Below, piece by piece: positions 45,606 to 64,000 of a stretch of DNA of 64,000 bases; within the stretch, counting starts at the first letter, position 1; each line of letters starts with the position of its first letter. A program made the translations under genes and the position numbers. The notes below the pieces were generated by a model. That model ran no database searches. It had not been told where the DNA came from and saw nothing but the letters and a program-made list of their open reading frames with translations. Source of the DNA: Gloeophyllum trabeum ATCC 11539 (Eukaryota; Basidiomycota; Agaricomycetes; Gloeophyllales; Gloeophyllaceae). The stretch spans positions 164,539-228,538 of the forward strand of contig NW_006920427.1 in assembly GCF_000344685.1 (NCBI RefSeq), written 5' to 3'.

Positions 45606-46848
45606 ATGGCTCCTGTCGGCGTCGCCATTCTCGGTGCTGGTATCTTTGCCAAGGAAGGTGAGTTGCATTCGACAATAAGCTATGCAAAGTGGCCTGATTG
45701 ACGGGTAACGCTCTCAGCTCACCTTCCCGCCCTCTCCAAACTTCCGAGCTCATTGTACTCCCTGAAAGCCGTCTACTCCCGCTCGCAGGAGTCGGCGTCG
45801 TCTCTCGCGTCGTCTGCCAAGGACTTGCTCTCGCTGTCATCTGTTGGCGTGTACTACGACACTCCCCAGTCATCCGACTCCTCCCTCGCCGCGCTGCTAT
45901 CGCGCTCGGACATCTCTGCCGTGATCGTCGTGTTGCCCATCACGACGCAGCCCGGCATCATCCGCCAGGCGCTCAAAGCTGGTAAGCATGTGCTGAGCGA
46001 GAAGCCCATCGCGCCCGACGTGAAGACCGCGAAGGAGCTTATAGTCGAGTACGAGCGGGAGTATAAGCCGAAAAATCTGGTGTGGAGGGTCGCCGAGAAC
46101 TTCGAGGCGGAGCCCGCGTTCCAAAAGGCGGGAGCGTTGGTGAAGGAGGGAAAGATTGGGAAGGTTATCGCTTACCAGAGCAAGATCATCAATTATATTG
46201 ATAAGGATAGTAAGTGGTACAAGACGCCGTGGAGGACAATTCCAGATGTAGGTTACTTCTTGTGCGTGGGGTTTCTGCTCACTGATCCCTATGTAGTACC
46301 AAGGCGGCTTCCTGCTCGATGGAGGGGTACATTTCTCTGCCGCCCTGCGCACTATGCTACCCGAGTCCTCGCATCCCACTCTGCTCTCATCTTTCGCCTC
46401 CCTCCATAAGTCATGGCTGCCTCCGCACGATACGATCCACGTTATCCTTCGCTCCCCCGACAAATCGTCGGGTATCTACGAACTCACCTTCGCCTCGCCA
46501 TCGCCGTCCCTCGGGTCGGGGAATGGCTACACGATAACTGGTTCGGCTGGATACCTTCTTGCGACCAACGTGAAGGGTGGTATTCAGATTACCGTTAAGA
46601 CAGTCAAGACAGTCAAAGGTGACGACGGGAAAGAGAAGGACGAAGAGAGCGAAGAGGTGTTTGTCGAGGAGAGTGTGGGGGTCAAGAACGAGGTTGAGAG
46701 CTTCTTGAAGACGATATCGGGCCAGGGCGGTCCTCAAGATGCTGGGCTTGGAGAACCAAGGCAAACAATCAAGGACGTCGCGCTGATCGAAGCGGCCTTG
46801 AATAGCGAAGGGTCGCTGATTGATCTGGGTGCGCTAGCCAGCGTGTGA
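45606..46848 (+). CDS. Gfo/Idh/MocA-family NAD(P)-dependent oxidoreductase
   Basis: Exons 45606-45657, 45718-46247, 46297-46848 give 377 residues. The N-terminal Rossmann fold has VAILGAGIFAKEAHLPAL (the G-x-G-x-x-x dinucleotide loop) and AGKHVLSEKPIAPDVKTAKE, where the EKP motif carries the conserved Lys of this family. The C-terminal domain includes WRVAENFEAEPAFQKAGAL and YQGGFLLDGGVHFSAALR, with the DGGVH catalytic His region. There is no signal peptide, so the enzyme is probably cytosolic. Related fungal proteins act on sugars or polyols; the substrate cannot be told from sequence. The first exon is short and ends inside the nucleotide-binding loop. Confidence 0.9.
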
Positions 46849-49507
46849 TGGTTGAGGTGTACTATCTACCGGTACTAGCGTTGGTATGAGGAGTAATGGA
46901 GATTCAGCTTTATCGGTATGTCACGACAAGATCAATGACTCTCATGGCCCCTCGGTTAAAATGTGCGAAACGAGTCTTTGACCGTGAGGCCAGCGCACAT
47001 GTACACTCTTCAAGGACCCATTGCTCATGTCCTATCTGACACTGAGGTCACGCTTGTTTTCAGTGGATGCGTCAGTCAGAAGCTTAGCGCTTGGTGCGTG
47101 CGCTGGCAGTATCCCAATGGCCGGTGTTCCTGTGGTAAGCCGGTACATAGCCAGAGACGTTGACAGAGCCCTAATTGTCCTCACTATCCTTGGTCACGTA
47201 TCTTGGCGTGAGTGCGGTAAACGATACTCAGTAAGTTGCGTTCGTCCGTTCTTGAGAGGTCCCCACCTGACTAACCAAATTCGTGCTTCTAGACTTGGAA
47301 GTCCTACGAGATTATCACTGCATGTCGTTCATCTGCTAGGGATTATTTGAAAGGTACAGTCTAACGCCTAGGTTAGAGCGCCATTCTCTCGCCGCAGGAA
47401 CAGACTTACTGAAGTTGCTATGTAGAGGAAACAGTGAAGTGTGAAAAGTCACGAGAAAGGTCAGTCGTCTAGATAACCATCTTAAGAGAGTGTTCTGACC
47501 TTCGATCCCGAATCAACGGCCGAACCCTTCTTGCTCGTCAACCCCGAACAGTAGTGACCCGGTTGCAGCTTGCAGGAACGATGACATGTATAATACGACA
47601 CGCCAGCGTTGCCGCGCCTGCGAAATCCACTGACAGGCAACGCAATATTTCCCCAGACTCCGCTTCGTTGGCAGCGCTGACGAGAGTGTTCCTTTGGCCC
47701 GCCTGCCTGCGACGTTTATGGTATACTCAGAGATGTTTTCTCGTCTCTTGGATCTTCTCGTTCTTATCACACGACCAGTATGTTGTATGCGCCACGTCCT
47801 GCCTGATATCCTCTGCTTCCACGATGGCAAATCTTTGTAACATGCTAGGCCTGGCATCCCACTAACACTTCCACTGGAGCGGGTCGTAAGATGACAGTCT
47901 GCGAACCTAAGCCGGGCCCTTGCTGTTTATCTGTGAGGTGAATTGTGGCGGACGTTGCTCTTAATAGAAACTATGACTCGAATCCTTCTCATCCTCATGT
48001 TGATATCGTGCGTTCCTTCATGACTTCTTTTCACTGCTGTGCATTCTGAAAACGTTGTCACTTCAGAGGCCGAACAGACCCCTTATCTCTATATGGAATA
48101 AACGGCAGCCCAGTCGCAGCTTATCACCGGTGGGAGACGCCTCCGTTCTCCGGCATGGCCCTCAAGTCTTCCTAATGACTCCTTCGGTCGTGGACAAGGG
48201 CGGGTCGAGATCCATGAGGCTGAGACGAAGCGTACAGCCTAGCTCCCCCTGCGCTTCTGATCACCCGTTCCTGTCCTTTTCTGTTGTTCGTCTGTTCCAG
48301 TAGAAGCATTTGTGAGCCTGCGGTGTCCGCAGCCTCCTTATGGTTTGTGGTGCCGCGCACGTTCACAAGGGTGGGGAGCGGGGGCTAGGATGCCTCTGAT
48401 GGATGTAGGATGGTCCAGTGCCTCTCCAGTGGAATGATTCATAGTGGACTTGTGTTCGCGGCTACCACGTAGGCCGTGGTAAGGATGGGTCACCGACTGG
48501 AAGTTCAACAATATTTGTTCGATTTTTCTTTTGCTAAGGACGAGCTTAACGCGCAGATCAGCTAGATATAGGCAGGATGCTCATGCACACTGCATCAGTG
48601 CAAGTCATGGTCGTGTTCCTGGCAATCTGATACGATGGAACCAGAGAATTCGCGAAGGATTGCTCCGCAGCAAGTAGCCACTCAAATGTACATGTGTAGG
48701 TCCATAATTCGCGTCGAAGCACGCCCTTCCCGGCCCTTTCAATGAGTGAGGCCAGAAGGTGATACTAGTTACTGGGACAATAAGTTCGACCACATGCCTA
48801 CCGCATGACGCTCTCACATGTACCCATCCTGGCATACCCATATAACCTGTTGCAGACCGGAATCTCATAGCAATGACAAGTCAGTACTAGTGTTCTGTGA
48901 TAAGTCATTTACAGTAATATTATCATACTGCGCGGTTCTGGAGATTACATAAGCATTTTCCAATAGTCGTAGGTATTAACCAATAAGCATTCGACGTCTG
49001 TAAGTTGGTTGCAGAGTCAAGTCCGCGTGGCGCACAACATTAGAGCGCATTTGCTACCTCCCATACATCCTATTTACCCGGTGCCTGTTTTCAGGACTCT
49101 TTACAATAGATATCCTCGATAGTAAGCCGTGACACCCTGTCTATGACTGATTAAGTCTAACGGATGCGCAGGAAGGTCGTCTCTCCAAATTGTCTAGCGA
49201 ATTCTGCGATCGCGATCGACCACGGGAGCTGTGTGTCGAAACATATCACATTCATGCGTATGCTGTGAGCGCACTCAGAGCACCTGTTCCGACGCGACTC
49301 CAGGGGCTGTGATAGCTGCTGGTTCCAGCTTCTCTCGAGGCATCACCTGGGTGTGTTCAGCATTCTTCCATCCCAGCAGGCATGCGTCCTAAGTATATCG
49401 CCGCGCGATTCGGGTTCAGTTGATTAAGTGTTTACTACTGTTGACGAGAGGCACTCGTTACAAGTATAAAAGATGGAATACGAAAGGTTAGCATTCCATC
49501 CGTCCAG
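46849..49507. other. Gene-poor interval
   Basis: About 2.7 kb without a supported gene. About 47700-47860 is the reverse-strand partner of the repeat at 20215-20370. The last bases hold a TATA box for the FunK1 gene. Otherwise nothing was recognised. Confidence 0.5.
49465..49472 (+). promoter_or_regulatory. TATA box of the FunK1 gene
   Basis: TATAAAAG lies 35 bp before the ATG at 49508, implying a very short 5' UTR if used. Confidence 0.5.
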
Positions 49508-51839
49508 ATGACCCAGCCCTCACCCTACAAATCTGGCCTTGGCGCCTACGAAAACTTATCCGCACCACACCCCACCAGTTCTGATCAGCAGAGCCGTCAA
49601 CTGATTAAAGATGAGCTGGTAAACAAGCAGATTTTTAACGACCCAAGCGTCTTCCGCCGCCTCCGGCTCGATATCTACGAACAACCTGGCACTCAGGAAG
49701 CGCAGTTTCTGGTTGACTGCTTCAACGCCTTCCACGTCATGAATGCTGATGATATAGCTGCCTTGTACGCAGCAGTGCGAGCAAAAGATGAGAGTAAAAT
49801 GTACACACCTCTGGTAGGATGTCAGATCATGTGTACTTCATAATATCCTAATCCATCTGCTACCCAGTGTAGTGTTTTTCGATATATATCATCTTTCCCC
49901 GATTCTAATCCAGCACCCCGTGATGTTATTCCGAAGGAACAGGTTCTGGTGCCCGACGAATACCATACCCTCGGCTTCCCGGAAGTCAGACCGGATATAA
50001 GTGTTATGGACAGAGGCTTACAATCGAAGCTCTGGAGGCATAGAGCTGCTTTTGGAGAAGTCAAGTGGAACGTTGGCCATGGCCCCGATCCGCCTCAACC
50101 CGGCAGGGTCTCAGTCATCGTCACCCAAGCAGCCGGTTACGCGCGTCTACATATGTCTGCAAGACCCTTCTCCCTTTTCTCTGTCGCCCTCCTTATATTC
50201 GGAACCAGGTTCTGTGTCGGAATCTTCGATCGCAATGGAGTGGTTCTCTCTCCGACCTATGAGATGTTCGCCGAGGAGGGGTTGAAAAAGTTGATTGGGG
50301 TTGTTCGCAATCTGACCCATGTCCTCACCGACGTGGACCTGGGCCGGGATCCCACTGTTGACATCCTTGACTCTGACGAAGCCGAGAGGCTGACGGGAGT
50401 GAGCAACCCTTATCCGCTGTATCGGATCTCTCCCATCGGGCAGGATAACCGGTCTTGGTGTACAATTGGACCCCCAGTGTGGTCATCCATATCACTTCTT
50501 GGCCGGGGGACACTGATCTTCCGCGTCCGGGAGTACCATCCTGGCACTGGTCAAGGCAACGTCGCACACCTCGGAGACCAAACAATGGTCATGAAGACTG
50601 CATGGAGGGACAGTGGTCGTAACTCAGAGTCTAGTATATACCAATCCATTACTGCGAGCCACCCTGGTCTAGCACAGTTTCTCATAGGCGAAGACGTTAT
50701 CACTGCGGGTGGCGCGACCTTGACGGTCGACTCTGTACGCGGTAATGCCGCAAAACTCGAGGATAGCCCGGTCCTCCACCGGCTTATACTGAGAAGCGTC
50801 GGACGTCCTCTATGGGAATACAACTCCGATCTCGAGTTGCTGAAGGGATGGTTGGCCGCCCTAAACGGTGAGTACTTCGGACATTGATTTCTTCCCCACC
50901 GTTAATGTGCGACCTTGTTTGTAGCGCACGAGTTCCTGAGCAGCCGGAAGGTCCTGCATCGGGATGTTAGTCCGGGTAACATCCTTCTCGCGGCAGACCC
51001 CGAGAAAGCGGAGGCAGGCTCGGAGGGATTTCTGAGTGATTTGGAATATGCGCACATTCAAGATATCCTTGAGACCAAAGTCGAGGTCATCGAGCGAGAA
51101 CCCGTCAAGCGAGGACGTACTGCGGAAGGTCAAGACGTCTTTACAGATCCGACCACAAACACGCATACCCTATATGCTGTAGACAAGGCCAAGCGCGGTG
51201 CGCCACTCACGGTAAGTTGCCCGTACTGTAGTTCTGCTAAATAGAACCTTCACTGATTGTCATTCATAGGGGACTCGTCATTTCATGTCTTCCAAATTGC
51301 TCTCAGCCGTTGGTCGTGGCTCACCCACTAAGCACGTCGTTGAGGACGACATCGAGTCGTTCGTCTGGTCGCTGGGCTATGCCGTCATGAGGAAGGCTGT
51401 CACGGCTACTAATGGTAACAAGGACGAGAAGGAGGCGCATGAGCTATACATGACCTCATTCAAGAAGGCCTTTAGCCACTTATCAGCACAAGCGATTCTC
51501 GACAACAGAAAGAGCACACATTCACCGGTCGCCTTCGCTCGGCTGCCCGAGCTAGACTCATTCATCGACCGCCAGGTGTCTGTGCCACTGCAAAAGCTCC
51601 TCAGAGCGCTTCAGCAGCGTATGAGAAAACGAACAATCTATGAAGAAGACGAACAGACGCGAATGCTAAGGCCGGAACAAGAGAGCGAGGTGGCTGCGCT
51701 GCTAGGGAGTCCGACTGATGCACTTGACACTCTTTCCCTAGCAGCGGTCGAGTTATCTTACGAATTTCTTCGCAGGGTCACGCTTCCATGCATCCAGGAG
51801 TTGGAAAGTCATCGCAACCTTGACATCATCCGTAAATAG
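49508..51839 (+). CDS. FunK1-type protein kinase, full length
   Basis: Exons 49508-49813, 49868-50867, 50925-51211, 51270-51839 give 720 residues. The N-terminal region has RLRLDIYEQPGTQEAQFLVD and VPDEYHTLGFPEVRPDIS, common to the family. The kinase part includes VMKTAWRDSGRNSESSIY (candidate ATP-site Lys), EFLSSRKVLHRDVSPGNILL with the catalytic HRD (about residue 447) and FLSDLEYAH in the place of DFG, which is normal for FunK1. The C-lobe has KRGAPLTGTRHFMSSKLL and VVEDDIESFVWSLGYAVM. The family is greatly expanded in Agaricomycetes; substrates are unknown. All catalytic landmarks are present, so it may be active, unlike the broken copy at 14040-14771. Confidence 0.92.
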
Positions 51840-52714
51840 TTTATGCCTCATCTCATGTGTCTATCTAGTTTGAAGCGGAGTGCGCGCGTTCAAACTTGAA
51901 TTTAGTCAATGCAACATTTGCAGGATCGAAGTCGTAGTTCTCAAGCTGCACGAGCTTTCCGGCTGTCCCCATTGCAAGCATTTACAAGCCTACTAGTCCA
52001 GGATAATAGATGAGGCTTGCACATAAGACGTGGCGTAGTAGGCCGTGGCTTTGATTGTGGCGCATATACTCCGGGCCACGGCTACGTAACTACCCGAGTT
52101 CTGCCACTCTGTCCAATCCGATATCCTCCCCCACCCGGTTCCACGCTTTGGCCCTGGACATAATTGGAGCAGGTTATTCTCGCTATCTTGGGCATCTCCC
52201 GACTGTCCTGGTTCATGTGACTGGTTAGCGTTAGTACTTACTAACTTAGTAGGTGCTGAGTCCTCTGCCAATCTCATTTGAATCTCATGCTGTTTGGTCA
52301 CGGTCGTGGCGGTGTCGACGTTGCGAGGTAATTAGTGGTACTTGTCTTCAAAACGCGCTCCGAAGTTTTGGATAGTCGTGGCAATTCAAGCTGGGATTCC
52401 TGCAGCTGCTTCCTATCTTCCTGAAATGTTGGATTGACAGTGGTCCAGCCTCATCCGACGAGCTGCTCCATGTCATAAAAGTATCGGTGAGAGTCCGAAG
52501 TACTGTCGGCGGTCAGATGCGATATGCGCTTTATGTGCGGCCTCCTCCAAGCAGTAACTTGTGATTCCCATAGTTTTTTCCCCCGTTATTCATGGATAAC
52601 AACACAGGCATGTTCGATATGAATGTATGCTGTCCACTCCATGTCCAAATGTGCGGGGCATAAATAAACAGCTGGCGCTAGTCGAAGGAGGCGCAACCGC
52701 CATCGTCCCTCAGC
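51840..52714. other. Intergenic interval
   Basis: No supported gene. A TATA-like CATAAATAAA lies around 52660, about 50 bp before the nucleoside hydrolase start. Confidence 0.45.
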
Positions 52715-54048
52715 ATGCGTCTCGCTCTGCTCGGCAGCCTTTGCGCCTCCACTGTCGCGTCTGCTGCAGCACAAAGACGATATGCCATTCTCGACAACGA
52801 CTGGAGCTCCACAGCGTTTGCTGTCTTCCTAATGGCACTAGATGGGGGTATCGATGTCCTGGCTCTGACAGACTGTACGTCCATACACAATCACATCCAA
52901 GATCGCTGCTGAATCAGAAATCTGTGAAATATGCGGCCACAGGCACAGGGGATACATGGCAGCACCAAGAGACTCTGCATGCCCTCGCGACTCTAGAGCT
53001 GGGTAACCTCTCGTGTATCCCAGTTGTACCTGGGGCCACCTGGCCACTCCTGCAGACGCCTGAGCGTCTGCAGGCTTGGGAGTCGATCTACGGCCCCTTA
53101 GTCTGGCAAGGCGCATTTGCTGCTCCCAATTATACAGCGGAGGCACAGGGCGCAGATCCTACTGGAGGTGATCCTAACCGTATTGTGCCTGCGGCGTTCG
53201 TGGAGGGGTTACCTGCCACGAAGCCGATGAACACCACCAACGCAGCCAACTTTATGGTGGAGATGGTGAGGAAGTATCCGGGGCAGGTCAGTATTTACGC
53301 AGCGGGCCCGCTCACGAACGTCGCGCTCGCGGTACGGATGGATCCGGATTTCGCGGAAAATGCGAAGGAGCTGGTGATCATGGGTGGGTATGTCGACGTC
53401 GAACTGCTTCAGGCCACCGGGAGCTTGCTAATGGCAAATATCAACTCTGATGTGAGACGTCTGAAGAGATTTCTGCAGTCTGTGAGAGCTTACATTTTTG
53501 CGACGCAGATCAACCTGATTATGGATCCGGAAGCAGCGAGTATCGCGCTGACGGCGCCCTTCCCAAATATCACCATAGCGGGGAATGTAGCCAACCAGGT
53601 CATATCCACGCAAGCGTTCTTGGACCAAGTCATCCAGGTGAACAATTCCTATAGCAATTTGATGTACAAGTACTACGTGAGCCCTCTTGTCCCTTCATCT
53701 GAAGCGGCTCACAGGATTTCGCCTTATTAGGGAACGGAATTTCCCTTCTGGGACGAAACAGCGATGGCGTTGCTCGTGGACCCTTCTATCAACACCAACT
53801 CCACTAACGGTATTGAACTCGCATCTTCACTGCACTGTCGCGTTTCCGCTTGACTGAGATCCACTTCTACAGTATTCGTCGCGGTGGACACCGCCTACGG
53901 CAGTCCCAGCTACGGCAATATTCACGTATACCAAAAGGCACTGGCGCCGCCGAATACGAGGAGCGTGCAGTATGTCTTCGAGGTGGACGGCGGCAAACTG
54001 CAAGACATGATTATGCATGCTGTGCAGTATCCACCGCAGGTATGCTAA
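52715..54048 (+). CDS. Secreted nucleoside hydrolase-like protein (IunH fold)
   Basis: Exons 52715-52874, 52943-53451, 53509-53676, 53731-53809, 53873-54048 give 363 residues. A signal peptide (MRLALLGSLCASTVASAAA) precedes the IunH domain. The calcium-binding N-terminal loop, normally DTDPGxDDA, reads LDNDWSSTAFAVF here. Other landmarks are TGDTWQHQETLHALATLEL, VSIYAAGPLTNVALAVRMDP, KELVIMGGYVDV, DINLIMDPEAASIAL, FWDETAMALLVDP (usually HDPLA in canonical enzymes) and VAVDTAYGSPSYG. Canonical members split nucleosides into ribose and base. Loss of two Asp in the N-terminal loop suggests altered metal binding, which I recall as usual for this secreted fungal subgroup. The stop was taken at the unspliced TAA (54046-54048); an alternative splice reaches a stop at 54103. 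Confidence 0.85.
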
Positions 54049-54466
54049 TAAGGCCGTGCCTCCCTCAGAAGCATGTGGCAACCCTGCGTGACTGAGTGCA
54101 GTAGAACTGTACCTCCACCAGTATTGTATGGCAATGAAGTGGGCACTAGTTCCAATCAAGCACAGTATTGCCCATGAATTCCCTACCTCTCGGTCACGAG
54201 CAACGGCACAGTCTCAATAAGAAATTGGAAATCTGTAACGCTGTAAGAAATCATTCTGCAATTCAGTATCCTCCGTATATGATCCATAACCATCCAAGGC
54301 ATCCTTGCGTGTCCCCGATCTATTCATGATACACAATACATATGCCAAAACGTCTACACCATCCAGACCGCTCGAATTACCGGCGCATTCTTCTCCACGC
54401 CCACCCGACTGCTCCCAGCGTGACTAGAGCGCTCATCACCTTGACTTGCATAGAGACGGACGCTGT
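54049..54466. other. Convergent intergenic interval
   Basis: 3' ends of the nucleoside hydrolase (plus) and GH1 (minus) genes. No other feature was recognised. Confidence 0.5.
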
Positions 54467-60833
<6,367 letters not shown>

Positions 60834-63800
60834 ATGTCTGACATCGAAGAGGACACATATCAAAACGGGAACTACGATGCCCACGAGGAAGATGGTGCGG
60901 ACGGTGTAGAGCAAGACACACAACAAGGAGATGAGACGCGCAGAAAGAGGCCCGCGGAAGAGGATGAAGGTGGCGAGGAGGACGAGGAGAGGATGGACGA
61001 GGATGCTGAGGGTGAGATGGATGACGAGGAGGATGAAGATGAGGACGAAGAGGACGAAGAGGATATTGACGAAGGCCGGCCCAAGAAGCGAACGAAGGTG
61101 ATATTGTTGTGCACATAGCGTTTGTTTCGCTAACCGTGCAGTAGCACCGGCACAAGAAACGTAACGCCGTGAATCGTTTCCTTGATGTCGAAGCCGAGGT
61201 CGACGAAGACGAAGAGGATGAAGAGGATGAAGAGGACTATGGCAGAGGTATGTCGTTCGCGAGATATTCTGGATTATAATACCTATAACATCCAACAGAG
61301 GGTTTCATTGAAGAGGGCGCGGAGGATGAGGTTGATGACATTCGTAGAGCCGTGGATCATGCAAGACTAGATCGACGAGAACGAGAGTTCGATGACCAAG
61401 ACCTTGCACGGATTGCTGAAGATTACCAGAAGCGGTCCAAGCAGTCTGCAGTCAGATATACAGGGGACATGAATGAGATCCCCCAACGGTTGCTCATGCC
61501 ATCCGTTCACGACGCCAATTTGTGGCAAGTCAGAGTGCGGGTATGTGATCAAGCTTTACTTTTCCCTCCTAACCCGCCACTGAAGTTGTGCAATAGCCAG
61601 GCAAGGAGCGTGATATTGTTTTCAGTCTTATGCGAAAAGCTATAGACCTGGAGTACACGAACAAACCCTTGTCAATTCTCTCTGCTTTTCAGCGTGACTC
61701 CCTTCCTGGGATGATCTATGTCGAAGCCCGCAGCTCCAAGCAAGTCAGTGAAGCCATCAATGGACTCGTTGGTGTCTTCCCGAGCCGAGGAGTCAACCTG
61801 GTGCCTATAGAGGAAATGGCTAGTCTACTGCAAATCAAGAAGCAAGATCTGACGGTCACTCCGGGATCATGGGTTCGTATCAAGCGGGGCAAGTACCAGG
61901 GTGACCTTGCGCAGGTCATGGATATCACGGAGAACGGCGAGGAAGTCGGTCTCAAATTCATCCCTCGCATCGACTTGAATCCCAAGGACGACACTACGAT
62001 TGACGGCCGAAAGCGGAAGAAGCTGGGCTTTGGCAACTCGGCTGTGACCATGCGACCACCCCAACGGTTCTTCAACTACGAAGAAGTCGCTAAGGTGTAT
62101 GGTCGGAAACAGGTCTCAAAGCGGAACCAGGTCTATGTCTTTCAAAACGACACGTACAAGGATGGTTTTATCGAGAAGGACTTTAAGCTGAGCGCCCTGC
62201 AGCTTGAAAATGTCAACCCTACTCTGGACGAGATCACACGCTTCACTCGAGGGATGGACGGTGCGGAGAATGAGAGCGCTGTTGACCTGACGATCATCGC
62301 CGAGGCCTCTCGTAAAGCTGCGATCGCGGTCCTGCAGCCTGGAGATCACGTCGAAGTGTTCGAGGGTGAGCAGACCGGCGTAGACGGTGTCGTGCAGTCC
62401 GTAGAAGGTGATGTGGTCACTATCATCGCCAACAGCATGGAACTCGAAAATCAGCGTGTGGACGTTCCTGCGAGGAGTGTACGCAAGAAGTTCAAGCCTG
62501 GAGATCACGTTAAAGTCATGACTGGTAAAAATGCTGACGAGACAGGTCTTGTCGTGTCGGTCGAGGGCAATATTGTGACCTTCTTATCCGACATGTCTAT
62601 GCAAGAGGTGCGTTTATTGTTCCGGACATTTTTTTACCTCTTCATAATAATCGTCTCAGGTATCTGTCTTCTCGAAAGATCTGCGAGAAGCAGCAGAAGT
62701 GGGATCCGGTACCAATATCGTTGGAAACTACGAGCTCCATGACCTGGTACAATTAGAGTAAGTGTCACAGCGGTAAGTTACGAAACACTATTTGACTCTC
62801 GATGTAGTTTGCAAACCGTCGGTGTGATCTTCAAGACGGAAAGAGACTCCTTCCGTGTCCTTGACCAGAATGGCCAAACGCGATTAGTGCAGCCACACCA
62901 GATCTCCATGCGGAGGGACTCACATCGTGCTATTGCCACTGATTCCGAAGGTCACGAACTACGTGTCGGAGACAACGTGAAGGAGGTGGATGGCGAGGTA
63001 GTTATGCGGTCTCTATATCCTTCCAGCAGCAGCTTAGAATAATCATAGGGCCGAAAAGGACGCATTCTGCACATCCATCAATCCCACTTCGCCTTCCTGC
63101 ATAATCGAGACTACAACGAGAATGGCGGAGTCTTCGTTACTCGAGCCCGTTCTCTGGCATCCTTGGCTCCGAAGGGCAACCTCCTAAAGCCCGGGACTGA
63201 CCTGTCAAAAATGAACCCTGCTATGACTGGCGGTGCTCCAGGGGGTATGGCAGGATCAGCAATGGGTCGTGGGCCTAGAGACAGGCTGATAGGGCTCACC
63301 GTGGCGGTCATCAAGGGCACGTACAAGGGCCACATTGGGACAATAAAGGACACGAATGGTCCGGCTGCCCGTGTGGAACTTCATACCAATAACAAGATCA
63401 TTACCATCGAGCAAGATAAGTTGAAGCACAGACTGTGAGCGCCATATAAGATCGAACTGCATCTGACCCTAAAACGTATGTGCAGATCCGACGGCCGACT
63501 TATCCCACTTGACCAAGTAAGGTTCGGCGGGTTCGGCGGCGGGAGTATGGGCCCTCCGCGGACTGCGAACCCATACGCGCAGAATGGGGGCCGTACACCT
63601 GCTGGCGGCGGCTGGGGTGGCGCAACGCCAGGGGCTGGGTGGGGAGCTCCCCCGTCCCGCACGCCTAATCCATACAATGAGAGCGGGAAGACCCCTGCGT
63701 GGAACGTCTCCTCTCGCACGCCGAATCCGTACGCGATGGACGGCGGCAAGACCCCTGCTTGGAACGCCGCGACCCGGACGCCCAACCCATACGCGGATGG

Positions 63801-64000
63801 GTCGAGGACACCTGCCTGGAATGTGGGTTCGCGGACGCCGAATCCGTACGCGAGTGGAGGTGCAGGGGCATCGTCAGGGTGGGGCGGCGCTACACCCGGA
63901 CGGCCAAGCGAATCAAGTGGTGGTTGGGGGAGCGGGTCTGGGAGTGGTGGGTGGGGTGGTGCTTCGCCCAGTAAAGGCGGAGGCGGTTGGGGATCGTCGA
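60834..64000 (+). CDS. SPT5: Transcription elongation factor SPT5 (3' end outside window)
   Basis: Exons 60834-61097, 61145-61247, 61299-61540, 61597-62607, 62660-62759, 62810-62997, 63049-63434, 63486 onward. The order is an acidic N-terminus, an NGN domain (WQVRVRPGKERDIVFSLMRK, IYVEARSSKQVSEAINGL), then KOW domains (VTPGSWVRIKRGKYQGDLAQ, LQPGDHVEVFEGEQTGVDGV, FKPGDHVKVMTGKNADETGL, LTVAVIKGTYKGHIGTIKDT). The C-terminal repeat region has several SRTPNPY...TPAWN units. With Spt4 it forms DSIF, which clamps RNA polymerase II; Bur1/Cdk9-type kinases phosphorylate Thr in the repeats. TPAWN is the core of the fission yeast repeat. The start is MSDIEEDTYQ; an open frame continues upstream to 60525 but lacks the acidic character. 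The window ends inside the Gly/Trp-rich tail. Confidence 0.95.
63663..63860 (+). repeat. SPT5 C-terminal repeat (RTPNPYA / TPAWN units)
   Basis: Roughly four units of about 17 residues alternate RTPNPYx and (K/R)TPAWN. The copies keep protein sequence but vary at third codon positions, so the array is maintained by selection and not by very recent slippage. Confidence 0.85.

Overview
The window is nuclear DNA from a filamentous basidiomycete, most likely an agaricomycete of the Polyporales type. The evidence is dense genes cut by many 45-70 bp GT-AG introns, several exons under 25 nt, two FunK1-type kinase loci plus a decayed third, a class I hydrophobin, a secreted BBE-type flavin oxidase, a cytosolic GH1 beta-glucosidase and an a-factor-type (Ste6-like) ABC transporter. 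The order-level guess is inference. Exon joins were worked out by eye. Unless stated otherwise they keep frame and give proteins of the expected family length.

Layout. 1-643: 3' end of a FunK1 kinase. 2810-7500: Ste6-like ABC transporter. 8142-9449: protein with two C-terminal membrane helices. 10011-12628: ATP synthase gamma (minus) and eIF2 beta (plus) leaving a shared promoter. 13.4-20.2 kb is decayed: a P450-like remnant, a FunK1 pseudogene, a large foldback palindrome broken by an assembly gap, a CACTA-like miniature transposon and an unknown intronless gene. 20373-25417 (minus): CAF-1 subunit Cac2 and nucleoporin Nup54/57. 25624-26974: ribokinase, divergent from the nucleoporin. 28162-30282: secreted FAD oxidase. 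31129-32602: tandem Hri1-family pair. 32.6-38.8 kb: second repeat-rich block holding another CACTA-like element, an inverted-repeat element with GCGGACATA motifs, a damaged kinase-like gene and degenerate tandem repeats. 38839-39475: hydrophobin. 40100-42217: DUF2461 protein. 42522-43017 (minus): tiny five-exon membrane-protein gene, divergent from PEX3 (43181-45076). 45606-46848: Gfo/Idh/MocA oxidoreductase. 49508-51839: intact FunK1 kinase. 52715-54048: secreted nucleoside hydrolase. 54467-57125 (minus): GH1 beta-glucosidase. 60834-end: SPT5, cut by the window edge.

The conserved genes (ATP synthase gamma, eIF2 beta, Cac2, Nup54, Pex3, Spt5) are housekeeping and show no operon-like logic; several pairs share short divergent promoters. 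The expanded or secreted genes sit next to repeat-rich stretches. No new multi-gene system is evident. The most unusual structure is the near-complete 2.2 kb palindrome at 14.77-18.03 kb. Its symmetry also shows that a 999-bp stretch around the N gap is an assembly artefact. Next in interest are two miniature CACTA-like elements with intact 3-bp target duplications.
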